Shown one piece after another: positions 8,094-18,298 of a stretch of 59,542 bases of DNA. Every line of letters starts with the position of its first letter. The stretch's first letter is position 1. Source of the DNA: an uncultured bacterium (lineage in GTDB: Bacteria; Verrucomicrobiota; Verrucomicrobiia; Verrucomicrobiales; V1-33). The stretch lies in contig CAJBME010000168.1 of the NCBI GenBank assembly GCA_903954065.1, positions 1 through 59,542 of the forward strand. The letters are read 5' to 3'. Under the pieces are notes generated by a model. The model had not been told where the DNA came from. It searched no databases and saw only the letters and a list, made by a program, of their open reading frames with translations. The position numbers were made by a program, and so were the translations under genes.

Positions 8094-10133
8094 TTATTCG
8101 TGGCGCAAGGCTTCGATGGGATTGAGGGCGGCGGCTTGGTGGGCGGGAAAGTAGCCGAAGAGGACGCCGACGGCGAAGCTGACGCCGAAGGCGGTGATGA
8201 CGGAGGTGCTGGAGACCTCGGCGGGCCAGCTGAAGTATTCGGTGAGTAGGTGGGCGGTGCCGATGCCGAGGCCGACGCCGATGGCGCCGCCGAGGGTGCT
8301 GAGGACGATGGCTTCGACGATGAACTGGAGGCGGATGTCTCGTCCGCGCGCGCCGACGGCGCGGCGAATGCCGATTTCGCGCGTGCGTTCGGTGACGCTG
8401 ACGAGCATGATATTCATGATGCCGATGCCGCCGACGAGCAGGGAGACGCCGGCGATGGACCCGAGCAGGGCGGTCATGACGCGGGACGTCTGAGTGGCCA
8501 TGCGGATGAATTCATCCGAGGTGCGCACGGAGAAGTCATCCATGTCAGGATTGCTAATTTTATGGCGTTCGCGGAGGAGTAGATTGATTTGTTCTTGGGA
8601 GCCAGACATTTTGTCGGCGGCATTAATTTTGACATTAATGGTTCGGAGCCAAGTTGTTCCGATGATGCGTTTCATGCAGGTGGTGTACGGGATGATGACG
8701 ATGTCATCTTGGTCTTCGCCCCATGGGGCGGCACCTTTTTTTCCGAGTACTCCGATCACTTGAAATGGAATGTTAGAGATGCGCAATGTGCGGCCGATGG
8801 CATTGCCTTCGGGGAACATGCGGTCGAGCACGGTTTGCCCGATGAGGGCGACGGTGCCCATGCTGCGAACGTCTTCATCGGTGAAGGAAGAGCCTTGAGT
8901 GATGGGCCAGTCGCGAATGAAGAAATAAGAGGGAGCGACGCCCCGTACATTGCCGGCCCAGTTCTTGCCTTCGGCGGCGTAGCGTTCGTTGCTCCTGACT
9001 TCGGGACTGACGCCGGTGGCGTCGCCGATTTCGCGTTCGATGGCCTCGGCGTCGGCCACGGTCAGGGTGCCGGGACCGCCGTATCCTCGGTAGACGCCGC
9101 CGCGGAAGACCTGACCGGAAAAGACAGTCAGCGTATTGTTGCCGAGTCCGCGGATTTGTTCTTCGATCATCGAGCTGGCGCCCCGGCCGATGGCGACCAT
9201 GGCGATGACGGCGCCGACGCCGATGATGATGCCGAGGGCGGTGAGGAAGGTGCGCAGTTTGTTGCGGAGCAGGGCGCGGATGGAGGTCGAAAGGATGTTG
9301 AGGGCGAGGTAGATGAACCCGAAGAACGAATGACCTCGGGGCGGGGCGGGCGGGGCGGTGACGACGGCGGGTGGTTCCCGGCGTTCATCGCTGCGGATCT
9401 GGCCGTCGCGCATGATCACGGTCCGCCGAGCGTGGGCCGCGACATCGGGTTCATGGGTGACCATGATGATGGTCAGGCCGGCATCATTGAGCTCCCGAAA
9501 GAGGCGCATGATGTCCTCGCTGGTTTGAGTGTCGAGGTTGCCGGTTGGTTCGTCGGCCAGTAGGACGGCCGGCCGGTTGACCAGTGACCTCGCGATGGCG
9601 ACGCGCTGCTGCTGGCCGCCTGAAAGCTCGTTGGGATGGTGGTCCAGACGCTGCCCGAGTCCGACGCGTTCCAGTTCGTTTTCGGCATCATCTTGCCGCT
9701 GGTCCGGACTGAGACGGCGCGTGGAATAAATTAGCGGCAGCTCTACGTTTTCGAGAGCCGTCGTGCGTGAGAGTAGATTAAACCCTTGAAAGACAAACCC
9801 GAGTTTTTGGTTGCGCAGGTCGGCCAGTTCATTGGCATCGAGATCCGAGGTGTCGACGCCATCCAGCAAGTAAGTTCCGCTGCTCGCTTGGTCGAGGCAC
9901 CCGAGGATATTCATCATGGTGCTTTTTCCTGAGCCGCTGCTGCCCATGATGGCGACGAAGTCACCGCGTTCGATGGTGAGGTCGACACCGCGCACGGCGC
10001 GGACCTCACCGGCCTCGGAGGAATAGGTTTTGATCAGGTCGCGCAGGACGATGACCGCCTCTTGAGGCGAGGCCGTAGGTGTCGCTTCCCGGGCTGTGGT
10101 GGCGGCGGGAGGATTGACAACGGTGGGGGGCAT
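8094..10133 (-). CDS. macB: MacB-like ABC exporter, ATPase-permease fusion
   Basis: The 679-residue inner-membrane protein has an N-terminal ABC ATPase domain (about 25-255): Walker A around 64-72 (GSSGSGKST), signature LSGGQ at 170-174 and Walker B LLADEP at 191-196. A membrane segment (about 285-310), a large MacB-type periplasmic domain and a C-terminal FtsX-like permease with three helices (about 555-675) follow. This is the MacB architecture, a mechanotransmission exporter working with a MacA-type adaptor and an outer-membrane channel. The adaptor gene lies 85 nt upstream in the same direction, so the two form an operon. No TolC-like gene is in the window. The substrate is unknown: macrolides, peptides and siderophores are all exported by relatives. 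Confidence 0.93.
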   Translation of the reverse strand: MPPTVVNPPAATTAREATPTASPQEAVIVLRDLIKTYSSEAGEVRAVRGVDLTIERGDFVAIMGSSGSGKSTMMNILGCLDQASSGTYLLDGVDTSDLDANELADLRNQKLGFVFQGFNLLSRTTALENVELPLIYSTRRLSPDQRQDDAENELERVGLGQRLDHHPNELSGGQQQRVAIARSLVNRPAVLLADEPTGNLDTQTSEDIMRLFRELNDAGLTIIMVTHEPDVAAHARRTVIMRDGQIRSDERREPPAVVTAPPAPPRGHSFFGFIYLALNILSTSIRALLRNKLRTFLTALGIIIGVGAVIAMVAIGRGASSMIEEQIRGLGNNTLTVFSGQVFRGGVYRGYGGPGTLTVADAEAIEREIGDATGVSPEVRSNERYAAEGKNWAGNVRGVAPSYFFIRDWPITQGSSFTDEDVRSMGTVALIGQTVLDRMFPEGNAIGRTLRISNIPFQVIGVLGKKGAAPWGEDQDDIVIIPYTTCMKRIIGTTWLRTINVKINAADKMSGSQEQINLLLRERHKISNPDMDDFSVRTSDEFIRMATQTSRVMTALLGSIAGVSLLVGGIGIMNIMLVSVTERTREIGIRRAVGARGRDIRLQFIVEAIVLSTLGGAIGVGLGIGTAHLLTEYFSWPAEVSSTSVITAFGVSFAVGVLFGYFPAHQAAALNPIEALRHE

Positions 10134-10218
10134 GGTGTCTGAGGCGTGGGGGCTGGGGGCGGAGAGCGGGCCCGTGGGAGGGAAGGGGCGGGCTGGGGCC
10201 GGGCGGCGCGTGGGATGA

Positions 10219-11463
10219 CTAGCGGCTGCTGCGGCGTCCGCTGCTCGGTCCGCCGAATGGGTTGGCCATGCCCTGACTTTCCGGTGGCGGTGGCTTGAGA
10301 AGGGTAATCAAAGAATCACCTTCTTTCAGGCCGCTCATGATTTCGGTTTGGAGGCCATCGCTGAGGCCAATTTTAACCGTAGCGGGTATGGGAGGGTCAT
10401 TGAGGTTTTTGGGCAGGAAGTAGACGGTTTTTTCGTCGACTGGACCGCTGCGTCCCTTAGCGGAGGTGGGCAGCGAGGACGGGGGTGGTCCGGCTGGCGG
10501 GCCGCTGGCGGGGCCATCGGCGGATTTGTTGGGAGCGGGTGGTTGGAACCGGAAGGCGGCATTGGGGATGCGAAGCACGTCTTTGCGTTCACCGGTGGTG
10601 ATGTACACGGTGGCGTTCATGCCGGGTTTGAGCTTCAGATCGGGATTATTGACGGCGATGATGGCGTCATAATTGACCACGTTTTCCTCCTTGATGGGGG
10701 AATTGCGCACCTGCACGACTTCGCCGTTAAAATTATCGGGATAGGCGTCGACGTTAAAGCGCACGGTTTGGCCGAGCGAGAGCTGGCCGATGTCGGCTTC
10801 CGAGATTTTGGCATTGATTTGCATCTTCGTCAGGTCATTGGCCACGACGAAGAGTTTGGGGGCATTGAAGCTGGCGGCGATAGTTTGGCCGATTTCGGCG
10901 GTACGATCGACGATCACGCCGTCGATGGGGGCGAAGATTGTGCATCGATCGAGGTCGACTTTTGCTTTTTTGACGCGGGCTTCGGCGAGTTGGACGGCGG
11001 CTTCGGCTTGGGCGAGGTCGGACCGGGCTTTGTCGTAATCGGCTTGGGCGAAGAACTCGCGTTTAAGCAGCAAGGTTTTGCGTTCTAGGGTGCGTTGTTG
11101 CAGTTCTAGGGCGGCGCGGGCGCTTGCTTCATCGGCCTGCGTCTGACTATAAGCGGCCTCGTAGGTGGCGGGGTCGAGTTGGCAGAGGATGTCACCTGCC
11201 TTCACTTTGGCATTGAAGTCGACGTTGAGGGTGGTGATGGTTCCTGAGATTTGCGATCCGATCTCGACTTTGACGAGGGGATTGAGTTCACCGGTGGCGG
11301 AGACGACTTTGGTAATTTCTCCTCGGTTGACGGTGGTCGTCTCGTATTCTGGTCCCAGATCTTGGACGGTATGGTGATTGGTGTACCACCACCATCCGCC
11401 GCCGGAGATGGCGGCAACGAGGATCAGAAGGAAGGGCCATTTTTTGCGGCGTCGTCGGCTCAT
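10219..11463 (-). CDS. macA: MacA-like periplasmic adaptor (HlyD/RND family)
   Basis: The 414-residue protein starts with a basic cap (MSRRRRKK) and a membrane anchor (about 9-27). A lipoyl-like half (about 55-95), an alpha-helical hairpin (about 100-170), the second lipoyl half and a beta-barrel (about 200-290) follow. The stretch at about 305-345 is rich in Pro, Ser and Gly and interrupts the membrane-proximal domain, which may be a lineage-specific insertion. The C-terminus is also Pro/Gly/Ser-rich. It should link MacB to an outer-membrane channel. It is the first gene of the macA-macB unit. Confidence 0.9.
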   Translation of the reverse strand: MSRRRRKKWPFLLILVAAISGGGWWWYTNHHTVQDLGPEYETTTVNRGEITKVVSATGELNPLVKVEIGSQISGTITTLNVDFNAKVKAGDILCQLDPATYEAAYSQTQADEASARAALELQQRTLERKTLLLKREFFAQADYDKARSDLAQAEAAVQLAEARVKKAKVDLDRCTIFAPIDGVIVDRTAEIGQTIAASFNAPKLFVVANDLTKMQINAKISEADIGQLSLGQTVRFNVDAYPDNFNGEVVQVRNSPIKEENVVNYDAIIAVNNPDLKLKPGMNATVYITTGERKDVLRIPNAAFRFQPPAPNKSADGPASGPPAGPPPSSLPTSAKGRSGPVDEKTVYFLPKNLNDPPIPATVKIGLSDGLQTEIMSGLKEGDSLITLLKPPPPESQGMANPFGGPSSGRRSSR

Positions 11464-11637
11464 GAGTCGGGCAGGCGGGAGGAGCGTGAGGGGGATGGGG
11501 GTGGCGTCTCTTCACAACGGAGACGGCGGGTGTGCACGGAGAGTGGACACCAGAACGGCAGGAATGTTGGAATTAATCGCCGAGGCACGATCCCGAGTGA
11601 CCGGTCAGGCAACGCCCTAGACCCGGGCGGTTTCCTG

Positions 11638-11695
11638 CCCGGTTTCTACGTGAGGGTGGGTTTCCACCCGGTGTTTACGTGAGAGCAGGTTCCCG
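11638..11695. repeat. 29-bp imperfect tandem repeat over the dxs stop codon
   Basis: Two 29-nt units start at 11638 and 11667 (CCCGGTTTCTACGTGAG and CCCGGTGTTTACGTGAG). A degenerate third unit lies just to the left. The dxs stop codon (11675-11677, minus strand) and its last codons fall inside the second unit. Confidence 0.6.
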
Positions 11696-13606
11696 GCCGG
11701 TGGTGACGGGGGAAAGCACTGGGGAGACGTGAGTCAGGCACTTGGCGACGGCGGCTTCGGCGGTCATTCCGTGTTTTTCGCGGAGGATGCTGACTTTCCC
11801 GTGTTCGATGAAGGCGTCGGGCCAGGCGATGCGTTCGACTGGGGTGTGCAGGCCGGCGGTGTGGAGGTGGTCGATGACGGCGGCGCCGAAGCCATTTTGG
11901 ATGACGTGGTCTTCGAACGTACAGAGCACCTTACAGCGGCTGGCGTAGCGTTCGAGCATGGCGGTATCGAGTGGTTTGATCCAGCGGGCATTGATCAAAG
12001 CCACGGAGTAGCCGAGGGCGGAGAGCTGGTCGCGGGCGGCGATGGCGACGTCGATCATATGGCCGAGGCTGATCAGGGCGATGTCATGGCCGTCGTGAAT
12101 GACTTCGGATTCGCCAATTTTCAAAATGGCGGGACTCGATTTCGGTTTGGTGCCGAGGCCGGTGCCTCGGGGGTACCGGATGGCGCTGGGGCCGCTGTCG
12201 TGGCAGGCCATGGTCCAGAGCATGTCGACGAATTCGTCTTCGTCCTTGGCCGACATGAAGATGAAGTTGGGCACATGGCGGAGGTAGCCGATGTCGAAGA
12301 GCCCGTGGTGTGTTGGGCCGTCATCGCCGCTCAGGCTGGCGCGGTCCATGGCCAGGCGGACGGGCAAGTTTTGCAGGGCGATGTCATGGATGAGCATGTC
12401 ATAAGCCCGTTGCATGAACGTGCTGTAGATGGTCAGAAACGGACGCAATCCTTGGATGGCCTGACCGCAGGCGAAAAGGGCGGCATGTTCCTCGGCGATG
12501 CCAACGTCAAAGTAGCGGTCTGGGACTTCTTTTTTGAACAACGAGAGGCCAGTGCCACCGGGCATGGCGGCGGTGATGGCGGTGATACGATCGTCATTCC
12601 GGGCGAACTGGACCAAGCTTTCGGCAAAGATTTGTGAATACGTCGGCGTGGTGGTGGATTCTGTCTCGCCGGTTTCGGTTTTATACGGTCCGAGGCCGTG
12701 GAATTTCCCTGGGTTATCGAGTGCGGGTTTGTACCCACGACCTTTTTCGGTGAGGATGTGGAGGAGGACGGGTTCCTGTTGGGACTTGAGGAACTCGAAC
12801 ATGCGGATGAGGGCGGTCAGGTCATGACCGTCAATGGGGCCGTAATAACGCAGGCCGAATTCCTCGAAGATGACACTGGGGGCGATGAGGTTTTTCGCAC
12901 CTTCCTCGATTTTGCGGGCCAGTTTTTTGGCGACGCTTCCGCCGACGCGTTCGATGATATTGGTGGCGGTTTCGCGCAGGTGGCCGAAGGCGGGCAGGGT
13001 AGCGACCTTATTAAAGTATTTGGCGATGGCGCCGACGTTACGATCGATGGACCATTCATTGTCATTGAGGACGACGATGAGCCGTTTGGTGGAGGTGGCG
13101 ATGTTATTGAGCGCCTCGAAAGTCGGGCCGCAGGTGAAGGCGGCATCTCCGGCGATGCAGACGACGTTGTCATCGGTGCCGCGCAGGTCGCGACCGACGG
13201 CGAGGCCGAGGGCTGCGGAGAGGGCGGTCCCGGCGTGGCCGGCGCCGTAACAATCGTGTTCGCTTTCGGTGCGCAGGGAGAATCCATTCAGGCCTTGGTA
13301 GGTCCGCATGGTTTCGATGCGGTCCCAGCGGCCGGTGAGCATTTTGTGGACGTAGGCTTGGTGGCTGACGTCGAAGACGAACTTATCGGCGGGGGTGTCA
13401 AAGACCCGGTGAAGGGCGATGCACAGTTCCACGACGCCCAGATTAGGGCCCAAGTGACCGCCGGTTCTCGAGAGGGCGTGAATCAGGTCGGTCCGGATGG
13501 CTTCGGCGAGCGCCGGAAGTTCCCTTTCATCGAGCTTTTTGACATCGGCTGGGCAGCTGATGTGAAATGGGGCGGGAGGCAGGGGACTGGTGGCTTTTTC
13601 AGGCAT
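11675..13606 (-). CDS. dxs: 1-deoxy-D-xylulose-5-phosphate synthase
   Basis: The 643-residue cytoplasmic, thiamine-dependent enzyme condenses pyruvate with glyceraldehyde-3-phosphate, the first step of the MEP isoprenoid pathway. Visible hallmarks are the N-terminal GGHLGPNLGVVEL, YGAGHAGTALSAALG, the thiamine-binding stretch GDAAFTCG...LNDNEWSID, and the pyrimidine-domain VGIAEEHAALFACG with DRASLSGDDGPTHHG. The cofactor motif reads GDA rather than the usual GDG; I recall chlamydial enzymes having the same GDAAF form. The last codons sit in a 29-bp repeat. No other MEP gene is nearby. Confidence 0.95.
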   Translation of the reverse strand: MPEKATSPLPPAPFHISCPADVKKLDERELPALAEAIRTDLIHALSRTGGHLGPNLGVVELCIALHRVFDTPADKFVFDVSHQAYVHKMLTGRWDRIETMRTYQGLNGFSLRTESEHDCYGAGHAGTALSAALGLAVGRDLRGTDDNVVCIAGDAAFTCGPTFEALNNIATSTKRLIVVLNDNEWSIDRNVGAIAKYFNKVATLPAFGHLRETATNIIERVGGSVAKKLARKIEEGAKNLIAPSVIFEEFGLRYYGPIDGHDLTALIRMFEFLKSQQEPVLLHILTEKGRGYKPALDNPGKFHGLGPYKTETGETESTTTPTYSQIFAESLVQFARNDDRITAITAAMPGGTGLSLFKKEVPDRYFDVGIAEEHAALFACGQAIQGLRPFLTIYSTFMQRAYDMLIHDIALQNLPVRLAMDRASLSGDDGPTHHGLFDIGYLRHVPNFIFMSAKDEDEFVDMLWTMACHDSGPSAIRYPRGTGLGTKPKSSPAILKIGESEVIHDGHDIALISLGHMIDVAIAARDQLSALGYSVALINARWIKPLDTAMLERYASRCKVLCTFEDHVIQNGFGAAVIDHLHTAGLHTPVERIAWPDAFIEHGKVSILREKHGMTAEAAVAKCLTHVSPVLSPVTTGREPALT

Positions 13607-13838
13607 GGAAGCGAAGTGGGCGGCACGAGAGCGGGGCCATGAGAGTGTTGCGCACCGGGTGGCCCGTCAAGCACCGGTAATGAACAAGTGAGAGAGTGGG
13701 GGCTCCGGGGCTGACGGCGGTCAGGGCGGGCGGCGGGCTTGGAGATGAGTGGTGGAAAGGGACGGATGGGGAGGTGAGGGGGCGGGCAGAGGAGGGAAAA
13801 AAACCGCGGTGGTCTGGGTATGGTGGGGGCGGCGGGAA

Positions 13839-15950
13839 TCAGGCGAGGCCGGAGCGCCGGAGGAGGGCTTCGGAATCAGGATCGCGCCCCATGAAGTCGC
13901 GGAACAATTGAGCAGGGTCGGCGCTATTGCCGCGGCTGAGGAGGCGTTCGCGATAGTCGCGGCCGACTTTTTCACTGAGCACGCCATCGGCTTTGAACCG
14001 GGAGAAGGCGTCGGCTTCCAAGACCTCGGCCCATTTATAGCTGTAATAGCCGGCGGCGTAGCCGGTCGGGTCCGCAAAGAGGTGGGTGAAGCGACGGGCC
14101 ATGGTGGGGGGGCGTGTTTTGAGCGGCATCAAATACCCTTCGAGAATGTCCTCGGCCACCTCGTCGAGGGTGCGGCCCTGCGGGTGGGGGGAGGTCAGAT
14201 GCAAGTCGAGATCGAGTTTGCCCAGTGAGAGCTGGCGCATGGTGGCCAAGGCGGATTGGTAATTCTTGGCGGCCAGCATTTTTTTGTACAGCCGTGGTGG
14301 AATCGGTTCGTCTGTTTGATGGTGGCGGGCAAAAAAGTCGAGACTCTCCCGCTCCCAGCAGAAGTTTTCCATGAGTTGGCTGGGCAATTCCACGAAGTCC
14401 CAGGCGACATTCACGCCGTTGAGGGATTTGATTTCCACATTGCCGAGCAGGTGGTGGAGGAGGTGGCCGAACTCGTGGAAGACGGTTTCGACTTCGTCGT
14501 GGGTCAGCAGTGAAGGTTGGCCTGGGGTGGACGGGGTCATGTTGCCGCACATCAGGCCTAGGTGTGGGGTGCGGGGCTGGTCGGCGCGATCTGGATGCCC
14601 GGTTTTGAGGTAATTCATCCAAGCACCGCCGCGTTTGCTGTCGCGCGGGTGCCAGTCAGCGTAGAATGACCCGAGGTGGCTGCCATCGGCATCGCGGATC
14701 TCGTAAAACTTCACTTCTGGATGCCATACTTCCACTGGACCGCCTTCTTCGGCGGACGGCAGGCCGACTGGCGGCTCATGGCCGGGTTCTACGAAGACGG
14801 ACTCGCGTTCGTTGATGATCAGGCCAAAGAGTTTTTCGCAGAGGCGGAACATGCCGCCCAATACGCCGTCGATGGGGAAATAGGGCCGAAGTTCTTCAGC
14901 ATCAAAGTCATAGAGTGCTTTGCGCTGGCGTTCGCTCCAAAAGGCGGTTTCCCAGGGTTCGAGCGGCTGCGGGGGTGTGCCGGTGGCTTCGGCGCGAAAT
15001 TCTTGGAGGGCGCGGGTTTCGCCGGCGAAGGGTTTGGCGATGCGGGCGTGGAGGTCGGTGATGAACCCGCGGGCGGTGGCCCCGGTTTTGGCCATGCGTT
15101 GCTGGAGGATGAGGTCGGGGAAATGGGCGTGGCCGAGCAGGGTGGCTTTTTCGTGGCGCAGGCGGAGGATTTGCCAGACGAGGTCGGTGTTGTCGTAGGG
15201 GGCGTTGCGTCCGATGGTGCCACTGGCGGTCCAGACTTCGCGACGGAGCGAGTCGTCCTCGGCGTGTTCGAGCACGGGAAACATGGATGGCGCCTTCAGT
15301 GTCAGGCGCCAGGCTGGCGTTTCGGGTGTGCTCAATCCCTTAGCGGCCGCTTCGGCTTGGGCCGCGTCTTTGACAACGTCAGGCAGTCCGCGCAATCGCT
15401 CAGGATCCGAAATGATCAATTCCCACGCGTTGGTGGAATCGAGGACGTTTTCTGAATACTTTTGGGTGGCCAGCGCCAGTTCAGCCTGCAGTTCTGCCAG
15501 TCGTTCCTTTTTTGGCTGCGGCAATTCCGCCCCGTTTTGACGAAACTCGGTCATGGTTTCTTCCATGAAACGTCGCTGGATTCCGGTCAGTTTTTTCGCC
15601 TCTTCCGTCCGTTCATAAGTGATGAACAAGTCCCAGATGGAATCGTTGAGAGTGAGGCGTGTGAAAAAATCCGAGACCTTCGGCAGCATCGCATTGTAAG
15701 CGGTGCGCAGGGCGTCGTTGTTGCAGACGGCATCGAGATGGCCCACCAGTCCCCACGCCTCGCTGAGCGGCTCCAAGGCGCGCTCATACCCGAGAAATAC
15801 GGTGTCGAAATCCATGCGGCCCCGGTCTTGACGGCACACATCTGTGATGGCCAGCTCCGCCAGACCAAGGGCTTCAGTGAGCTCGGGAATCACCCGCTCC
15901 GGGGTGAGCGTGGACCAGCGAACGTGGAAACGGCGATCGAGAAAGGACAT
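13839..15950 (-). CDS. prlC: Oligopeptidase A (M3 zinc metallopeptidase)
   Basis: The 703-residue protein has the M3 zinc motif HEFGH at 492-496, with a downstream metal-ligand Glu in the following helix. The region NGVNVAWDFVELPSQLMENF is characteristic of oligopeptidase A. Length matches the ~680-residue family norm. It is a cytoplasmic enzyme that degrades short peptides, including cleaved signal peptides. It reads alone on the minus strand, 232 nt upstream of dxs in genome order, with no clear operon partner. Confidence 0.93.
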   Translation of the reverse strand: MSFLDRRFHVRWSTLTPERVIPELTEALGLAELAITDVCRQDRGRMDFDTVFLGYERALEPLSEAWGLVGHLDAVCNNDALRTAYNAMLPKVSDFFTRLTLNDSIWDLFITYERTEEAKKLTGIQRRFMEETMTEFRQNGAELPQPKKERLAELQAELALATQKYSENVLDSTNAWELIISDPERLRGLPDVVKDAAQAEAAAKGLSTPETPAWRLTLKAPSMFPVLEHAEDDSLRREVWTASGTIGRNAPYDNTDLVWQILRLRHEKATLLGHAHFPDLILQQRMAKTGATARGFITDLHARIAKPFAGETRALQEFRAEATGTPPQPLEPWETAFWSERQRKALYDFDAEELRPYFPIDGVLGGMFRLCEKLFGLIINERESVFVEPGHEPPVGLPSAEEGGPVEVWHPEVKFYEIRDADGSHLGSFYADWHPRDSKRGGAWMNYLKTGHPDRADQPRTPHLGLMCGNMTPSTPGQPSLLTHDEVETVFHEFGHLLHHLLGNVEIKSLNGVNVAWDFVELPSQLMENFCWERESLDFFARHHQTDEPIPPRLYKKMLAAKNYQSALATMRQLSLGKLDLDLHLTSPHPQGRTLDEVAEDILEGYLMPLKTRPPTMARRFTHLFADPTGYAAGYYSYKWAEVLEADAFSRFKADGVLSEKVGRDYRERLLSRGNSADPAQLFRDFMGRDPDSEALLRRSGLA

Positions 15951-16022
15951 GAAAAGTGAGTGAACGGACGAACAAACCAGCGTTCTGACGCGGGTCCAAT
16001 AAAAACTCTTACGATCACCGCT

Positions 16023-16051
16023 CCGCGGAGGATTCTCCGCGGGTTTTTTTT
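16023..16051 (+). terminator. Strong intrinsic terminator without an obvious gene
   Basis: A perfect 8-bp stem (CCGCGGAG/CTCCGCGG, loop GATT) is followed at once by eight T on the plus strand. Both neighbouring genes run on the minus strand and neither has a matching U-tract on that strand. No plus-strand gene ends here, so it may end an antisense or small RNA. Confidence 0.7.
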
Positions 16052-16123
16052 ACTCGTTCGACGGGCAGCACGGCCTTCACTTCAGCCCGGCCTCGGCGGT
16101 AAACGACCGGTCTTGGCCCGGCC

Positions 16124-18298
16124 TTATTTGGTCCACCGTGGCTTTGATTTTTCTGTCGGGTGGGCTGGATCGTGCGCCGCGGTCAGAGTCGATGATGGTG
16201 ATGGTGAGGGTGTGGATGCGGGCGCTTGTGGAGGTGCGTGTACGGGCCCCGCAACGGGCGAGGGTATTGATTTTGGTATGGGCGCCGGTGTGGGTGTGGG
16301 CGTCACTTGTCCAAGGGCGTCGATGACGGCCCAGGCGGCATTTTCGGCGCTGATGGCATCGAGGCATTTGTAGCGGCCTTGGGTGAGGGGGCAGGATCGT
16401 TTGAAGCAGGGGCTACAGGGAACGTGATGGCGGAGGACGGTGTGGCCGTTTCCGCTGGGTCCGGTCCAGCCGGGTTCGGTGCTACCGAAGACGGCGACGA
16501 CGCGAATGCCGAGCGCGGCGGCGAGGTGCATGGTGCCGGTGTCATTGGTGAGGAGCAGGTCACAGGTGGACAGTTCGTTGATGAGTTGTCGCAGTGATGT
16601 CTGGCCGACCAGATTACGATGCGGGGTATCGGCCATGAGGGCGGACAGGGTAGTGCCCATGGCGGTTTCGGAGGGGGCTCCGATCAGCGTCCATTCTGAG
16701 TGGATGGTGGTGCTGACGGTGTGGGCGGCGGCGGCGAAATTTCCGAGGGGCCAGCGTTTGGCGGGGCCGTATTCGGCTCCGGCGCAGAGGGCGAGGCGCA
16801 GTGGCTGCTGACTGGAGTGGTCGGCTGGGGTGGAGAGGTGATCGCGCAGCGGGCGGAGCAGAGCGGGGTCGTCGACGGCGGCGCCGCAATTTGCGGCGAT
16901 GCCGAGAAAATGGTGGATGTGATGGCGGAGGGGGCCTGGGCGGGCTGGTGGGACGATTTGGTTGAGCAGGCGGTGGCGCCATCGTCCGCGATATCCGATG
17001 CGGCGTGGGATGCCGCAGCCGGACACCTCGAGGGCGCCGCGGGGGGATTCGACCATTACGACGGCGACGTCATACTGCACGCGGGTGGCCTTGATGAGCC
17101 GATGTACGGCGAGGATACCGTCTTTGGTGGGGCCGGCATCTTTTTCGATGATGGCATCGACCTCACTGACATCGCGCCAGAAGTCGGCCAGTTTGGCTGG
17201 TGTCAGCACGGTGAGGCGGGCATCGGGGCGTCCTCGTTTCAGGGCGCGGACGGCCGGCATGGCCATGCAGGCGTCTCCGAGCCAGTTGGGGGCACGGACG
17301 AGGATTTCGAATGGTTGGAGGTGAGCGGAGGACATGCCGGATGGGTATTCGACGCCGCGCTTGTAATGAGCGAGCAAAAAATTCGGTCTTGGTGTTTTCC
17401 ATCGGTTGTGGACCCAGAACCAATCGGCGGGCGAGAGGCGGATGAGTTTTTCCAGCTCGCTGTTCAGGGTGGCAGTTAATTGGCCCACATTGCGGCGTTG
17501 TCCTTTGACGGGTGGGGCGACGATGATTTTCCAGCGGGCTCGGCCGGTGGTGATGATGCCTAGGGGCAGGACGGGGCCGCCGGTGCGCAGGGTGAGCAGG
17601 GCGCCGAGGTTGGTGGTGGAGGCGAGGCGTCCGAACAATGGGCACCAGACGCCGCTATCACCGGCGTGCTGGTCGACGAGCACACCGAGGCCGCCGCCGT
17701 CTCTGAGGAACTGCACGGTGGTGTGAAAGCCGTCATGGCGATCGAAGAGTTGGAATCCAAAGCGGGCGCGCAGGCGGGCGATGTGGGCGTTGAGGAAGGG
17801 ATTGCCGAGTGGTTGGAAGAGGGTTCCGGGTTTGCCGGTGGGGCAGATGTGGGGCATTTGGGCGAGGATTTCCCAATTACCCATGTGGCAGATGGCGTAG
17901 ATGAACCCGAGGTTGTCGCGGATGCCTTTTTTGACGTGGTCGATGCCTTCGATGGCGACGACGGTCTCGATTTTGGCGAGCGGCATGGTGGGGACTTTCA
18001 GGCTGGAGAGCAGGTTAGCGCCGAGTCGTTGAAAGTGTTGGCGGGCGAGTCGGCGGCGGGCGTGGACATCCATTTCCCGGCCGAAGGCGATGTCGAGGTT
18101 GCGTCGGACCAGTTGGCGGTAGGACCGGGCGAGCGCCCACGCGGCGAGACCGCCTATTTCTCCAATCACGAAGACGACTGGCAGGGGCAGCAGGCGAAGG
18201 ACCGCTTCGAAGAGGCGGAAGAGCGCGTAGACGCACCACTGCCCGGTGCGTCGGGAGAAGGAGCTGTGCTGATGGGGTTTTCCGGAATCCTGCGCCAT
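16124..18298 (-). CDS. Lipid A-type acyltransferase / heptosyltransferase fusion
   Basis: The 724-residue protein joins two LPS enzymes. Residues ~20-310 are an LpxL/HtrB-like acyltransferase: a membrane segment near 30-50 and the catalytic HxxxxE at His138-Glu143 (HMGNWE). Residues ~325-660 are a WaaF-type heptosyltransferase (GT9): VRAPNWLGDACMAMPAV and NDTGTMHLAAALG. The last ~60 residues are a Pro/Thr/Ser-rich tail of unknown role. No stop or Shine-Dalgarno separates the halves; the internal Met at 17335 lacks an upstream GGAGG. I chose the start at 18298 because GAGG lies 8 nt upstream; 18316 is possible. Longer starts overlap hisD, which is divergent. Likely role: acylation and core-sugar addition to LPS at the inner membrane. 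Confidence 0.85.
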   Translation of the reverse strand: MAQDSGKPHQHSSFSRRTGQWCVYALFRLFEAVLRLLPLPVVFVIGEIGGLAAWALARSYRQLVRRNLDIAFGREMDVHARRRLARQHFQRLGANLLSSLKVPTMPLAKIETVVAIEGIDHVKKGIRDNLGFIYAICHMGNWEILAQMPHICPTGKPGTLFQPLGNPFLNAHIARLRARFGFQLFDRHDGFHTTVQFLRDGGGLGVLVDQHAGDSGVWCPLFGRLASTTNLGALLTLRTGGPVLPLGIITTGRARWKIIVAPPVKGQRRNVGQLTATLNSELEKLIRLSPADWFWVHNRWKTPRPNFLLAHYKRGVEYPSGMSSAHLQPFEILVRAPNWLGDACMAMPAVRALKRGRPDARLTVLTPAKLADFWRDVSEVDAIIEKDAGPTKDGILAVHRLIKATRVQYDVAVVMVESPRGALEVSGCGIPRRIGYRGRWRHRLLNQIVPPARPGPLRHHIHHFLGIAANCGAAVDDPALLRPLRDHLSTPADHSSQQPLRLALCAGAEYGPAKRWPLGNFAAAAHTVSTTIHSEWTLIGAPSETAMGTTLSALMADTPHRNLVGQTSLRQLINELSTCDLLLTNDTGTMHLAAALGIRVVAVFGSTEPGWTGPSGNGHTVLRHHVPCSPCFKRSCPLTQGRYKCLDAISAENAAWAVIDALGQVTPTPTPAPIPKSIPSPVAGPVHAPPQAPASTPSPSPSSTLTAAHDPAHPTEKSKPRWTK

